Part shown: one piece after another, positions 15,101-27,235 of the stretch
How the letters are laid out: each line of letters begins with the position of its first letter
Position numbering within the stretch: the stretch's first letter is position 1
Source: Thunnus maccoyii
Taxonomy: Eukaryota > Chordata > Actinopteri > Scombriformes > Scombridae
DNA: 64,000 bases
Reading direction: 5' to 3'
NCBI RefSeq assembly: GCF_910596095.1
Contig: NC_056554.1
Span: 8,166,001 to 8,230,000 of the forward strand
Position numbers and translations under genes: made by a program
The notes under the pieces: generated by a model
Databases searched by the model: none
What the model was told of the DNA's origin: nothing
Seen by the model: only the letters and a program-made list of their open reading frames with translations

Positions 15101-18100
15101 GGAAGAAGAGAGCCAGTTGTCTTTCTTACCTTTAGAAATCAACTATATGTACACAAATCCCTCTCTAAGCCAAAGTATTAGCACAAATCATTGTCAATGG
15201 TTTCTGCAATATGCAACATCAACCACTAGGAGGCAGAGTTGAGTCACAGATAATCCTGCAGAGAGATGCACTCACCTTTGAATGCACAGTGTGTGTGTAT
15301 GTGTGTGTGTGTGTGTGTGCCTTTGGTGTCTTTGGTTTGTGTGTGTGCCTGTATGAGTATGTGTGTTTGGGTTATCATAATATTTGATGATACAGACGGT
15401 CACCAGTCTATTGTGTGTGTGTGTGTTTTATTTGTGTCACACATTATTTGATTATGCAGAAGGTACAATTTGTTCTCCACAAAGTGGTCTGAAGTGTGTG
15501 TGTGTGGTTTTGTGTGTGTGTGTGTGTGTATTCTGGGTCTCAGCATCACCGTGCCCTACATTTCTCCTCCCCGTCTCTCTCCCAGTGGTTCACACACATA
15601 CATTATTCACACACTCAAACACACACATATACACTCAGTTTGACAGGGTCACGGGGGAAACAGTGCTAGTGGACGGCAGTTTTGCACTCAGTAGGTGTGG
15701 CTGTGCAGCAGTGACCCAGATCTGGATCCAAATATCAAAATATGATATCACAGCAGCACCTTGTAATCATCTTAAAGGTATTTCAGCGCTGTGAAATACA
15801 TCTGAATCATCCTTCCTGTGGTCTGTGAAGGGTTTGCTCAATTTTATTCATGTCGCTGTAATGAAATAACATCTGTTGGAGCTAAAGTGTGTAGCCGCAA
15901 CATGGTTTGAGTAATAATAATCCTGGATTTTCAAATAGCAAAAAGCAAATGCAATGCATTCACACATTAAGCTCACATCAGAGGCTCCTATTTTAAAGTT
16001 GAACTTAAAATGAATTTCATTTTTTGATAAGGAACCAGTAGTCTTCATATATCATAGGTGTTTGTTTTGAGTTTTGGTCAAAATTGTATTGAAAATGAGT
16101 TTTATATATTTTTCTGCAGTGACAGCGCTCCCTATATTACTGTTAAGGGGCGTTATTTAGTTAGCCAGTAATCACTACTGATAATTTAATTGGCCAAGAA
16201 GAATTCATAATATCACTTAACTTACAATGCCACAGCCACACAGGCAGTAAACTAGTTTAGAATCGGACACTGTTAACTTAATCCCACCTGTAATTTGAGC
16301 ACTCTCTACATTTCTCCATGACATTAACACGTTAGTTACTCTATGTCGTGATTTGATTCACAGATTAACGTATGGAGTGCTGAAGTTCAAGGACTATTTG
16401 TTTCTGAGTTTTGACAGTCAGGTCATTTGCTATCACCATAATTGGACCTATGGAAGAGAGACAGCTATCACTAGCTAGACACTTTTTATAAGTAATGTCC
16501 AGTGGAAATCAGTGCGAATGATAGCAACCATACCTTTGCTTAGCTTGCTAGCTGCTACGTTCCGATTAGAATACGAACAGCACAATGTGTCCTCCCAAAT
16601 GTTGAATGTTGTAAAGGGACAAGAGTCTTAAATTACCAATGGACAAACCAACAGTTAGTTGGCTTGTTGAAAAAGGAGGGGGAAGAACACCTCGAAACAA
16701 CTTTTGTAGGCTTTCGTAGGTCAGTAGCACCATGGAATTTGACAGCATGTCTCCTCTGCTGAGTTTCTGCCTTCATGGCTTGGTGTTGCACAAACCTTTT
16801 TCTCCGGTTCTGGCTTTGGGAAACATAACCACCATTCACAGATTGTTAATAACCATGTTTCTATCTGACAATGTAGATTAAAGAATTGTAAAAGCACTGG
16901 AAGGTTACTTTTTGATGTGAAGGCTGCAAAAAATGTACAAGCAAGATGCCACCATTATAACTCTCTAGAATGGCTTCATCCAAAAATAGAGCCATTTTTG
17001 ACCTGTCACCTTGAAAAATCAATACTGGTAAAATCTCAGCCTTAAAAAAGACCGCAGTGTTCATAATCCTTAGCCTAACAACGGCCTCCTGCACCCACAA
17101 AGCCCGGCCTGACAACAGAATCCAACATCATATTTACCCCAGGCAGTTTCTCTAAAGCCTTGTTAATACTTTAAATAGTTTGACCGCTTAGTACCTTTAT
17201 TTTAATCCTCCTCTCTTTCCTGCTTTTCTTTTTATTCAAGCTTGACATCCCTCCTTTCACCAGTCCCTTTTTTTAGCCTACTCTCCCTCCTTCTTTCTGC
17301 CTCTGTAACCATGTTATGGTGTGAGTGAAGGACAGGAAAGTAAGGGCTGCAGCAAGAGGAGAAGACAAACATGAAAGGTGCCCCGTAAGAAGGAAAATGG
17401 ATTAGACGAGGGAAAAAACAGTAAAAGAGATGAAAGCTTCAGAAGATGTGAAAGCCAGACAGACAGAGAGACATTGCAGCTACAGGTCAGGAACGAGACA
17501 AAGAAAGAAACAAAAAAAAGAGAAGAAAGAAAGTAAATCTGATTGTCCTACAAAAATGCAAAAAGTTGAGAAAAGCAACAACAATCTGACAATACACATC
17601 TATGATCTGTATCTATAAAACTGGACTGTCTAGCATACTTTTATTTTGAAGACTAACTTATCTGAAAGTCACAAAATGGACCAGCACAGTGAAAATGTGA
17701 ACAAGGCAAAAGTATAAGTAGGAAAGAAGAGGAGAGACAGAGAGGGAGAGACAAGAGGTCTAAACTCTATCTCAGATTGCCCTTAAGGGACTTCGTCTGT
17801 GTGACATCACTCCTTCCGAAGTAAACACACGCATACACACAGTCTCCGTCGCCACGGTGCCCACTCGCCACGGCAACCGGCCTGGGTGGAGGGGGCAACC
17901 GCAAAACACACAGACACACACACACATACAGTATGTAGACACACGTGTACGCACACACTCGCTGAATAATAGGAAATGATTGCAGATCATATAAGAGGAG
18001 ACGAGAGTTGATGTTGCAGGAGACACAAAAACACACACATACATACTTGTGACACACGCAGCTCCCCTCGGAAAACTTGTCTTTCCGATCTTTAGCTGTG

Positions 18101-21100
18101 TGTAATCCTGAGGGATAAGTGCAAAGATCTCTCTTGTCTCCTTGTCAGCTTCAGGGAATGTGTGTGTGTGTGTGTGTGTATGTCTATGTGTGTGTGTGTA
18201 TGTGTGTGTGTGTGTGTGTGTGTATGTGTGTGCGTGTGTGCATGTGTGTGTGTGTGTGTGGCTGTGTGTGTGTGTTCTCACCACGTCTCTTCTGTCCTTA
18301 CAGCTGGCCTACTGTGTGGTGCAGTTTATGGAGAAAGATGCTACTGTGACTGAATATGTAAGTTTATTTTTGCACCTCACCATACTTTCTACCACATTGT
18401 TGGGAATCAAAATGAATGGATGATTCTGGTCTATTAAAACTTGCTTCAAAGTTAATTGCTGGGATCTGGGAACACAGTGGCATCACTCAAAAGAATTTTG
18501 GCAAGTCAAGAAACAATCATACAAGTTTTAAAGCTGCATTAACCAATATTTTCATATGACCAATGGATCAAATGTCTAATGTAAAAGGTGTAGCTCAAAG
18601 AGAATTATCACCCAACTCTGCAGTGGACCTCAGCTCTATGGAGCGTTTCCGCATCTTTCAGCTCATTGTTTTCATTTTAAGGTCTGAAACTTAACAGTTT
18701 TGGCTCACCGCTCTCATTAACCTTGTTTCCAGCCACAGCTGTCAGAGAAACGCTCTGATAAACGCACAGTACCAGCACCAAACGGCAGACAGACGTTAGC
18801 AACTAGCTTATGAACTTGACTTTGTCATATCTACTGAATGTGTAAATAGGCAATTTTTTGGTTGCACGTTTGTCATATTAACTTTATAAAGTGATATGAA
18901 GTGTTCAGCTTGATCCACTGCTCCCAAGTAGGCAAAATCTAAAAATCTATTTAACAAACACTCTTTAGATAAACAGTTATTTTAAAGAGAAAATTATGGC
19001 AAAGCCACACAGTTGAAAGGCTGACTTCCTGGTTCAAGGTGGACCTAGTGTGCAAAGTTTTCCTGTGCTATGAGGGATTATTACAGACATTTTAGGTGTG
19101 CTCATTTTCAGTGTTACCTCCAAATAAAGTGGTTTAGATAATCTGGCTAAACTGTCGGCTTGTTTACAACTTGTCTGAGTGTCTGAACACTCGTGTTTCT
19201 TGCCCTGTTGGTCTTTGTTGTAGTGATGTTACTGTGTTCCCAGCTGTCAGCCGTTACTTTGGTGACTAAAAATGTTCATAAAAATCATAAAAATGATGGT
19301 CAAAACTACAACAATAAGACCCAAGTTGTAATAAACAAGAAGTATCCTTTAATATCACAGCTAGTCACAAGAAAATCAAACACTATTATTAATGTCAGTC
19401 CTACAGCTGTAAAGACCTTCATGCGGTCAAAGGTTGATTAGAGTATTAGCTGTAGTTTGCTTCATTCATCAACATCAGTACATTAAAGATGAGACTCAAA
19501 GTGCAAAGTTAATGACATATTTCATAATGTACTAGCCATGAGTATGAATATGTGTTAATGGTACATATGGATGCCAGCCAGCTACCCTGCTGAGCTAATT
19601 GCTGCAGTGTTTATTTATTTTAATGGGTTTTCTCTGCAGATCATCAGAGGACTGCTCAAGTACTGGCCAAAAACCTGCACGCAGAAAGAGGTGAGACGAC
19701 TGATAAGGAATACAGAGCTGTTAGTCACTGACCGAGACTGCTTTAAAAATGTACTTCCACGAGCCCTTTGGATGTCTCTGTTGTGTTCTTCACAAATAAA
19801 AGATGTGTGCGTTGTCGTGTGTGTCCAGGTGATGTTCCTGGGGGAGATCGAGGAGATCCTGGACGTGATCGAGCCATCTCAGTTCATCCGGGTCCAGGAG
19901 CCGCTCTTCAAACAGATCGCAGCCTGTATCTCCAGCCCTCACTTCCAGGTGAACACCGCTCATTTAAACAGTGCTGAAATGTGTAACCATATTATGAAAC
20001 CAGATTTATTATGTCACTGTAGAGAACAAACAACAGTGGCTGTGAACTCTAGTCTATTAAAAAGAATCCTGTCAGGACTTCGAGAAATGAAAGTCAACTA
20101 TTCTCTCTGTGTCTGTTTTAGGTAGCGGAGCGGGCTCTTTACTTCTGGAACAACGAATACATCCTCAGTCTGATAGAGGAGAACTGTCAAGTCATCCTGC
20201 CGCTGGTATTTGCAACCCTCTACAGAGTCTCCAAGGAGCACTGGAACCAGTCAGTAACACACACTCTCACACATTAGTACATACAAATATAAGCCACAAC
20301 TTTGACCATATAGTAGCTTTTGATTTCTGCTTCTGGTCAATTTGGGTTTAACCTTGGACGGAAAAAGAATACAGTAAAAGTACAGAAGTCCTGTAATTAA
20401 ATATTTAAAGTAAAAGTACTCATTATGTAGAATTGTCACTTTCAGAGTGTTATATTATTATATATAATGTGCTGTTGCATTATTATTGCTGATGCATAAA
20501 CATGTAAGCAGCAATTTAATGTTGTAGCTGGTCAAGGTGGAGCCAATTTTACCTGCTTTATATATTTAATCAGTCGAGAATATCGCATCATATTTTATTA
20601 ACTGACCATATGTTTTTTGAATGTAAAGTCTTAATATGCAAAGTAACTGGAGTAAAAAGTACAATATTTCCCTCTGAAATGTTGTGAAGTAGAACTATAC
20701 AGTAGCACCACTACTAATGTTTATGAAGATTACTTAACATTATGCTTCACAGATGCTATGATTTCAAACTTGTATACAGTATATTAAGAGAATCCTATCA
20801 GTGTATCCTGAAGTATTAGCATGGATAGACACACAAAGACCAAAGTGCTACAGTATTATTTAGGTAACAGATAAATTGACCAACTGGCCCATGTCCCAAC
20901 AAGGGCTAGTCCTTTCATTTCTATCTCCTGACCCATGATCCTGTGGGACAGATGATCAACCAGATTCATTATTATTTATGAACTCCACCCCTGCAGGACT
21001 ATTGTGTCTCTGATCTACAACGTGCTGAAGACCTTCATGGAGATGAACAGCAAGCTGTTTGATGACCTCACTGCCTCCTACAAAGTGGAGAAACAGAAGT

Positions 21101-21111
21101 GAGTATGACTC

Positions 21112-21180
<69 letters not shown>

Positions 21181-22534
21181 TTGTGTCACTGGATACAACA
21201 CTGACAACAAGAGGAAGAAATAGTCTTAAGTCATGTTTTAGACGGTATTTGTTCCATTATACGTCACATTATATTTCACCTTGTAAGTATGTATCGCTTA
21301 GGTCATCTTTTCAACACGGGTCACATCATGATTCCGCTTATTCGTTATCCCTTTTCTGAGTTTGGGAAATAAAATGATATGCTTTGTTCTTCGTTTTCTG
21401 TGAGTGAGATGAAAAGATCAATATGAATTTCATGTCTGTGTGTTAAGTGCAGAGCTGGCGTCGGGAGCCAATTAGCGTAGTTTAGCATAAAGGCCAGAAG
21501 CAGTGGGAAACAGCCAGCCTGGCTCTGTCCAACATTTGACTTATTTACATGATTGATGTAATTTGATTAAACTGTATGAAATGAGAAATGTAAAATTACA
21601 ATTTGTGATTTTAGGGGAAGTTGTTGGAGCTTATTAATCCACCATGGACGTCTGTGGTTTTATATTTCTGTTTGTGATGCAGAGTGAGGGTCTCTGGCAC
21701 AACTTCACCTACTTCCAAGGTGCACAGAGAAGGGAAATAAGTCTAGAAAGATGAGAACTCTCGCAACATTTGTAGTATGAGGAACAACTTTATTAGTTGA
21801 CCGGCGCGTTTCAGGGACCCTGATGAAGACCACAAGCCGAAACGCGTCGGTCAACTAATAAAGTTGTTCCTCATATTTCTGTTTGTGTACAGATTAAACA
21901 AATGGGATACTAAATTTATGCTAAGCTAGGCTAATCACATCCTGATTCTAGCTCCATGTTTAATACACAGACATGAAATTGATGTCGATCTTCTCATCTC
22001 AGTCTCGTTAAGAAAGCAAATGAGCTAATTTTGAGTGTTAAACAACTGTAAATAGAATCATAATATTGGTATCTTTCTACCTTTACTTTTCTTCCTTCTT
22101 CAGTCTTTTCTCCAACCATACTCTTCCTCTCTTCTTACTTCAACAGTTTTTACAACCTTTGCTTGACAATGGAGACAAATATAAATGTGCTGCCTTCAGT
22201 TCATCGGATGCATCATTAGCTTGTTCATCAGGCTCCCTCTAACAGCTCATCTCTCTTTCTTTTTCCCTCTCTTCTTCTCCTCTTCCCTTCACCTTGCTTC
22301 CCCAGGGAGATGAAGCGAGAGAGGGAGCGCGCCGAGCTGTGGCGAGGCCTTGAGGAGCACCAGGAGCGCTGGCTGCAGATGCTCACTGAGGCCGCCAGGA
22401 ACCAGCGCAACCTCCAGGAGCGAGGCGAGAGAGGGGACCCGCCGACCCCTTCGTCCCCGCAGACGGCTCACTCCGACCAGCCCGAGCCCAAGCCCAGCGG
22501 GGCCTCCTCTGGAGCCGGGGAGAGCGCCACCTAG
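6171..22534 (+). CDS. ppp2r5b: Serine/threonine protein phosphatase 2A, B56 (PR61) regulatory subunit, beta-like (5'-partial)
   Basis: B56 subunits bind the PP2A A/C core and select substrates. They form a superhelix of HEAT-like repeats. Twelve coding exons join with consistent phases: 6171-6367, 8241-8342, 9042-9134, 9641-9771, 11010-11069, 14393-14501, 18304-18357, 19640-19690, 19829-19948, 20122-20249, 20997-21098 and 22306-22534 (stop TAG). They give 457 residues plus a split first codon; human PPP2R5B has about 497, so roughly 40 N-terminal residues are missing. Hallmarks include [68 protein letters not shown] and [12 protein letters not shown]. The last exon encodes a charged helix ([13 protein letters not shown]) and then a divergent, GC-rich Pro/Ser/Gly tail. 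The A/B-type C-terminus and the gpha2-majin neighbourhood favour the beta paralog. The 20249 donor is set by phase (GTCAGT). Paralog assignment is less certain than the family. Confidence 0.93.
7570..8045. repeat. Diverged dispersed repeat in ppp2r5b, related to sequence at 10500-10710
   Basis: Two motifs here recur in the intron between the 9641-9771 and 11010-11069 exons: TTGCAATATAGTTCATGCACA near 7618 and CATCTATCTTGAGAGCTAAA near 7962. The second copies are near 10678 and 10535, in the opposite order. This suggests rearranged copies of one interspersed element. The limits and family are unknown. Confidence 0.35.
14338..14390 (+). repeat. Pure CTCCT pentanucleotide microsatellite forming a splice-acceptor polypyrimidine tract
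   Basis: About ten uninterrupted CTCCT units run directly into the AG acceptor at 14391-14392 of the 109-nt ppp2r5b exon 14393-14501. The repeat itself is therefore the polypyrimidine tract of that exon. Confidence 0.9.
15285..15535 (+). repeat. Interrupted GT microsatellite cluster in a ppp2r5b intron
   Basis: There are several GT-rich runs (about 15289-15319, 15411-15428 and 15495-15530), interrupted by short unique sequence. They lie in the long intron between exons 14393-14501 and 18304-18357. Apparent VCVCV-type open frames here are only translations of the repeat. Confidence 0.8.
18158..18278 (+). repeat. Interrupted TG microsatellite just upstream of a short ppp2r5b exon
   Basis: About 120 nt of TG repeats with TA/CA/CG interruptions end about 25 nt before the acceptor of the 54-nt exon 18304-18357. 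UG-rich RNA here would be a binding platform for CELF or TDP-43-type factors. That role is an inference. Confidence 0.9.
18532..18945. mobile_element. Non-autonomous element copy (TTAA + AGCTGCATTAA end) in a ppp2r5b intron
   Basis: It starts after TTAA at 18528-18531 with AGCTGCATTAACCAATATTT. It shares a long diverged similarity with 27236-27688, including ATGGATCAAATG, GCTCAAAG..GAATT, GCTCTGATAAA, GCAACTAGCT/GCGACTAGCT and TATAAAGTGATATG. The right end is decayed. Confidence 0.55.
20370..20720. repeat. Dispersed teleost repeat in a ppp2r5b intron
   Basis: The segment contains AGTAAAAGTACTCATTATG near the left and GTAGCTGGTCAAGGTGGAGC in the middle. AGTAAAAAGTACAATATTTC follows near the right. 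I recognise this arrangement as a very common interspersed sequence in percomorph genomes. Its class is not resolved here. Confidence 0.5.
21115..21178 (+). repeat. GT dinucleotide microsatellite next to a ppp2r5b donor site
   Basis: About 30 GT units begin roughly 16 nt after the GTGAGT donor (21099) of exon 20997-21098. Confidence 0.95.
21430..22060. repeat. Interspersed teleost repeat, interrupted by a hairpin element
   Basis: The left part has TTAGCATAAAGGCCAGAAGC and CAGCCAGCCTGGCTCTGTCC. The right part has CTAGCTCCATGTTTAATACA and CTTCTCATCTCAGTCTCG. The left part resembles 30668-30740, where TTAGCATAAAGACTGGAAAC and CTAGCTCTGTCC appear. The hairpin at 21776-21875 lies inside it, which suggests a later insertion. 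Confidence 0.5.
21776..21875. repeat. Near-perfect foldback hairpin (37-nt arms, 26-nt loop)
   Basis: Arms 21776-21812 and 21839-21875 are reverse complements at 36 of 37 positions; the one mismatch is in the GCGCG/CGCGT part. The 26-nt loop contains CCTGATGAAGACC. It lies in the last intron of ppp2r5b. The CTGATGAAG...CGAAACGCGT combination recalls a motif repeated in many vertebrate genomes; that is from memory and not verified. Confidence 0.9.
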
Positions 22535-23137
22535 ATGCCGCTCCTCAGAGATGGGATAACATGGTGGTTAGGGGACAGGGAGAAGATATGAAAGTTGATG
22601 GTAAAAGTGTTGGGAAAGCTCAGACAGAAAAAGGTACAAAATAAATCCACAGTTTTTTGTGTCTTGTATCATCGAGGTGGTAGCTTTTTGTAAAGAAGCG
22701 CACAAACTCGGTGATCCAACGTAAAAACTGTACCTTTTTTCTGACCGAGTTGTGTGAAACTGGTTCACTTTTTGCTGTACACACATTATGTTGCAGATCA
22801 GAAGATGAATATTGTCCAAAAATGCAGACTGTCATTTTAATGAACAGCAGTTTATTAAGCTGCAGGTCAGTATCCAAACATTGGTGGCTGGCCTGCTTTA
22901 AATCAGCCTCAAAATAAGAGATGAAATTTCTCTTTTGGTGCAACACTAACCAAGTTTAACATGTGTCTAACTTGTCTTAACATTTAACCAACTGTCAAAG
23001 GCTGTACTGTGGCCTCGTATTTATCTTTTGGTCAGAGATGCTTATTTCATGCGTGGATAGCACAATACATTGACAAACAAAAGAAGCAATTTCACACAAA
23101 TGTCCCAAAACTATTGCCGCACAGACCAGACAGACAG

Positions 23138-23169
<32 letters not shown>

Positions 23170-23892
23170 ACAGATACACACAGATGCAGGTACATATTTA
23201 CTGTAAATATGAGAAGACAGAGCTACAGAGAGACAGGCAGAGAGTGTGTACAGGTAAAACAAATCTCACACACCAACAATCAATTGATGCACCAAAATAT
23301 TTCATACACGCATGAACATGAATTTCTTTTTGACACAGTCTCACACACACACCTGGTTCTGGCGCTAACTTCTCTCCCATTCTGTCGGATTCCACCAAAG
23401 GACGAGCCTTAAGTCCCTCAAGGTTAAAAAACCACTGATGAAGATGATGATAATGATATAAAGTACAATAATGTTCCTTCTTCTTACTTGTTACTCTACT
23501 ACTACTACTCTACTCTACTCTAAGTACTACTGATGATGATGATGATAATGTTTTTATATATATACATATGTCTCTGGATATTTCTGTAGTGTATTATGGA
23601 AGAAACACTAGTGTAGCAGATACCATAAAGGGGAAGGCTGGCTCGAATTTTAAATTCACATCACATGTTAACTGTATGAGGCCATAATGTGAGTGCTGAA
23701 ATTCAGCAGAATTCCCCTTTAACAGACCTTAATGAGGGGAGGAATGAACTGGATTGGTGGTGGGTGTTTTTCTTGCATTTTGAAACTTTGGATGTTTGTG
23801 GTGCGGTGGATGTATTTTAAAGGGATATTGCATAAAAATCAAAAAACATTCCACTTTTAAAGGTCATTACTATCTAATTGTTTTTTGTTTAA
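22535..23892 (+). other. Probable ppp2r5b 3' UTR and flank
   Basis: Non-coding sequence follows the TAG stop. The first AATAAA is at 22640-22645, but a longer 3' UTR cannot be excluded. A CA microsatellite lies at about 23139-23172, and ACT/GAT triplet-rich stretches near 23495-23550. No further exon is seen. Confidence 0.45.
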
Positions 23893-24282
23893 AGGTGTCC
23901 TATGGAGTTTTGCTGTAAACAAAGTTTCTGTTTACATTTAGTGTTACACACCAAAATGCATTGTGTGTATCTTTGAGGCTTGACAAATGTGAAATGATGC
24001 ATTTTCTTCCTCTTAAAATGTTTGCAAAGCCAATTTTTGGAATATTTTAAATTGTGCATTGTTTACATTCATGTTTGCTCTCTAGCTGTCTTCTTCATCA
24101 CTGCCTTTGTTGGCACATTTTTAAATTTCTTTGCACGTTAACGCCACAAAATAGATAAGTGGAATAGTGTGAAACTGCCGCCAGAAATATGCATTGTGTC
24201 CTTGTGCTCTTGCATGATGCAAACAAAACAGGGACCCCGCTCATAAAAACATTGCTCCATAGAGCTGCTCCACAGGGCACCT
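23893..24282. mobile_element. TTAA-flanked MITE (AGGTGYCCTRTGGAG ends)
   Basis: It is bounded by TTAA at 23889-23892 and 24283-24286. The left end reads AGGTGTCCTATGGAG; the right end, reverse-complemented, reads AGGTGCCCTGTGGAG (13 of 15 match). It is about 390 bp and has no coding capacity. TTAA target sites and short inverted ends are typical of piggyBac-type non-autonomous elements. Confidence 0.7.
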
Positions 24283-24991
24283 TTAATGTTGATGTTGCGA
24301 CACAAATGATATTTTTTTTTGTTATATTTTGGTGAAAAGTTTTGCAATTTTATTAATTTGCCTAGGTTACAATCTCCCAGCATCCAACCAAAAAATAAAC
24401 CAGACAGACCAGTAAGCCCCACCCGACACAGATGTTACAGGAGGACGAATGAAGCGCACCACAAGTGTCTCAAACCAAAAGAAAAACACTGTAATCCAGT
24501 TGGAATTCCGAACCTGGAGCGTCTGTTTCTTTAGGCTCAGCAGACCTGACGCTGCTAGATGGCGACCATGACGATTATAACTTTTTTTTCGGTGTGAACC
24601 AACAAAAATCTGTTTATTCTTGTCTGATCATGATGATAGAGTGATGGGATAAAGAGAGGGGGAAAAAAATGAAAAAAAAAAAAATTTTAGCAATATTTTC
24701 ATTTCAGGATAATCTGTGTGTTTTTAGGGGGTTAAACAGGAAGTGGGTGTCACACTCAAATGTTTACCCCCCACTCTTGTTTTTACTCCTGTTGCGTCCT
24801 TGATATTCACATTGTCTTAAAGGTACTTTATGTGTAAATTTATTTGATGAAAATGATTTTGCTTTGTAATTATGTTGTTTTTTTTCTTGGTTTTTGTATG
24901 ATCTTGTTCATTTTGTGGAAAACTGATACTGATGCTATTTATTTTCTATTTGATCAGGAAATGTAACCTTATTTGAAGATGATGGTCAGGT

Positions 24992-25045
24992 TGTGTGTGT
25001 GTGTGTGCGTGTGTGTGTGTGTGCATGCGTGCGTGTGTGTGCGCG
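24992..25045 (+). repeat. GT/GC-containing purine-pyrimidine microsatellite
   Basis: An alternating GT tract with GC and CA interruptions lies between ppp2r5b and gphb5. The flanking 24.3-29.5 kb has no exon I can recognise. Confidence 0.85.
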
Positions 25046-26638
25046 TTGGTGTGTATACAGTGAGTGAATCAGTGAGCAGGAGATATGTGTAGACAGAGTG
25101 ACAGAGAACGAGAGAAAACAGTTCCCTCTTTGCTTCTTTTTCTCTCTCTCTGCTTCTCTCCTTCCTGAGGGACAGGGTTAGAATCCGAATGTATCGTAAA
25201 ACAAATTGATTGATTGTTTTTTTTAATGCTTGAGACGCAGATCTACCTGTCGGCTGCTTCGTAACCAAACATTCAAAAACTCTTCAGACCAGCAGTTTTT
25301 CAAAATGCTCACTTCAAATCATGCCTGAGTCAACAAGGTTTTGAAATCCATTCGACTTGAAGCTCTCAGATTTGGCATTTCAAGTTTTACTTTTTTTTTC
25401 TTGAGCGCTTTAACTTTGGTTTGAGTTTGATTGACTTGTTCTGATCCTTTCAGGCTGCGATCACACCTATTCTGCCATCTTTTCTTTGTAAAAAGGAGGT
25501 TTTTGGTTTCAAACATAGACGCTATTGTTTTGCATTTCACATCACTGGCAGATTTTGCATCCAACATCCAGCTTTCAACTTCTGAGGGCCACTTGCTGGC
25601 TTTTCCCATAGTTACAACCACATGCCATGGTCTTCATCGGAGGATGGCATTCGCTCAGTTGTCAAAGAGACGGCTCAGTTTTCAGCAGTTTGACAGGTGT
25701 TCGAAACATAGCATCGAAATGTGGCCATCTCCATGACAACTGAGCAAACTCAGCTCACAATTGAAAGAAAAACTTAGAAACTGATTAATTGATAGACATT
25801 GGACCTTGGGTTAATGGGTTAAAAAACACAATTTTTTGAGCACTTCAACCAAAGAATTACTTTAAAAGTATCCAGTATTTAACAAGAAAAAAGTCAGGAT
25901 AATAAAATAATTTTGTTCAAAATAATGTTATTTTGTTTTATTAGTATTACTTACAATTAACTTGTTACCCTTCAGATTTATTTTAGACCCCCTTATGGGG
26001 TCCCACCCCTCAGGTCTCTTCTCCAAGTACAATTCCACAATGCTGCATTTTTTTTTTCCTCTTAAGGCAGCTTTTTTTTTCTTTGCTTTTGCTGTTTCTG
26101 GACATGACAGGAATGTAGACATAAAGCGCATAGAGGAGCATCAAGCTTGCTTCATGGCACCCACAGAGAATGCAATGATGGATTAGGTGTAATAGCAGCC
26201 TCATACCAGTTAACACCTGTAAACACCACCTGGCTGGCACTCTGGGCAGACCAAAAACAAACTTGGTTGGATTTTGGTTGGAACGAATTTGGTTGGATTT
26301 CAAACATTGTTTTGATTCAGGCAGAAATACACTCAAAAACACAACTGAAAAGAGACAAAACTTGACCTCGCTGTCATGAAAGCTTTTTTTTTATCATTTT
26401 TGTTTTGGCTAGCTTACTCAAAAACCCTCTTGATTGTTATTGTCAGTCGGTCAGCTGACTCGGGGAAATTAGAACCCCTGCTCCCACTGTTCTAGAATTC
26501 TTTAATGACAACGAACAATACTATTCCTTGTTCTAGAGTCCTGTTGTCCATTCTAGAACTGCTCCAGAACAGGCAGTGAGAGAGGAGAGAATGTGCGTGG
26601 AGAGCTCTGGTATCGCCTCACAGACAGCCATTATAATG

Positions 26639-26747
26639 CTGCTTTCGGTTCGTCACGTTTCCCCTCTGCGGCCATTTTCATGTGGCTAAAATTTAAACAA
26701 ATGCTTTAAATCAGAGGGGAGGTGTGAACCGATTCACCGAAAGCAGC
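26639..26747. repeat. Imperfect inverted repeat (CTGCTTTCGGT ... ACCGAAAGCAG type)
   Basis: The left arm has CTGCTTTCGGTTCG then TCCCCTCTG. The right arm, reverse-complemented, has CTGCTTTCGGTGAATCGGTT then TCCCCTCTG. About 45 nt of AT-rich sequence separate them. It may be a small foldback element. Confidence 0.6.
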
Positions 26748-27235
26748 CGGTGAAGATGAAAAACAGAGGAGGAGAAAGACAGAGTAAAGAAAAGACATAG
26801 AGTTAGAAATGATAGAATGGCAATAAGTCAGAGCAACAGTAACAGAATGAGAATATAATGTTACCGAAACCTACAACCGCATTACGTAGCAATTTCACTG
26901 AATTTCTAGATTTGCACTGTCTGCCCAATGGTCTGTGTTTGTTGTGTTGAAGAAAAACCTTAGAGAAGATGATTAAGACGATGCAGAAGAAGAAGAAGAT
27001 GATGTATATTTTGGGGACCAACACAGCGGTGGGGGGTTTGAATGTAGAGAGGCTTACTACTGTACGTAACATTACAGGGGGGTGTAGAATGGAGAAAAAA
27101 AACCTATGTGCTAAAAATGAAACTTCACTTTGAGAAAACACTTTGGGAGTCTGCGCTGTTTCTTGTGTCACCTTCTTGTCTCCTGGGTCAGATATCTACA
27201 TCCTTTCATCTACAGGCATGATTTGCATTACTTAA

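Noticed and set aside
18119-18423. Plus-strand frames rich in Val-Cys and minus-strand frames rich in Thr-His
   Set aside because: They are translations of the GT/CA microsatellite; the only real coding part is the short exon 18304-18357. The same holds for frames at 15266-15794, 21099-21359, 20956-21210 and 24969-25268.
25319-25736. Overlapping 100-codon frames on both strands, the minus one Lys-rich
   Set aside because: No family resemblance and no supporting splice sites; the region may be an old repeat but I could not define ends.
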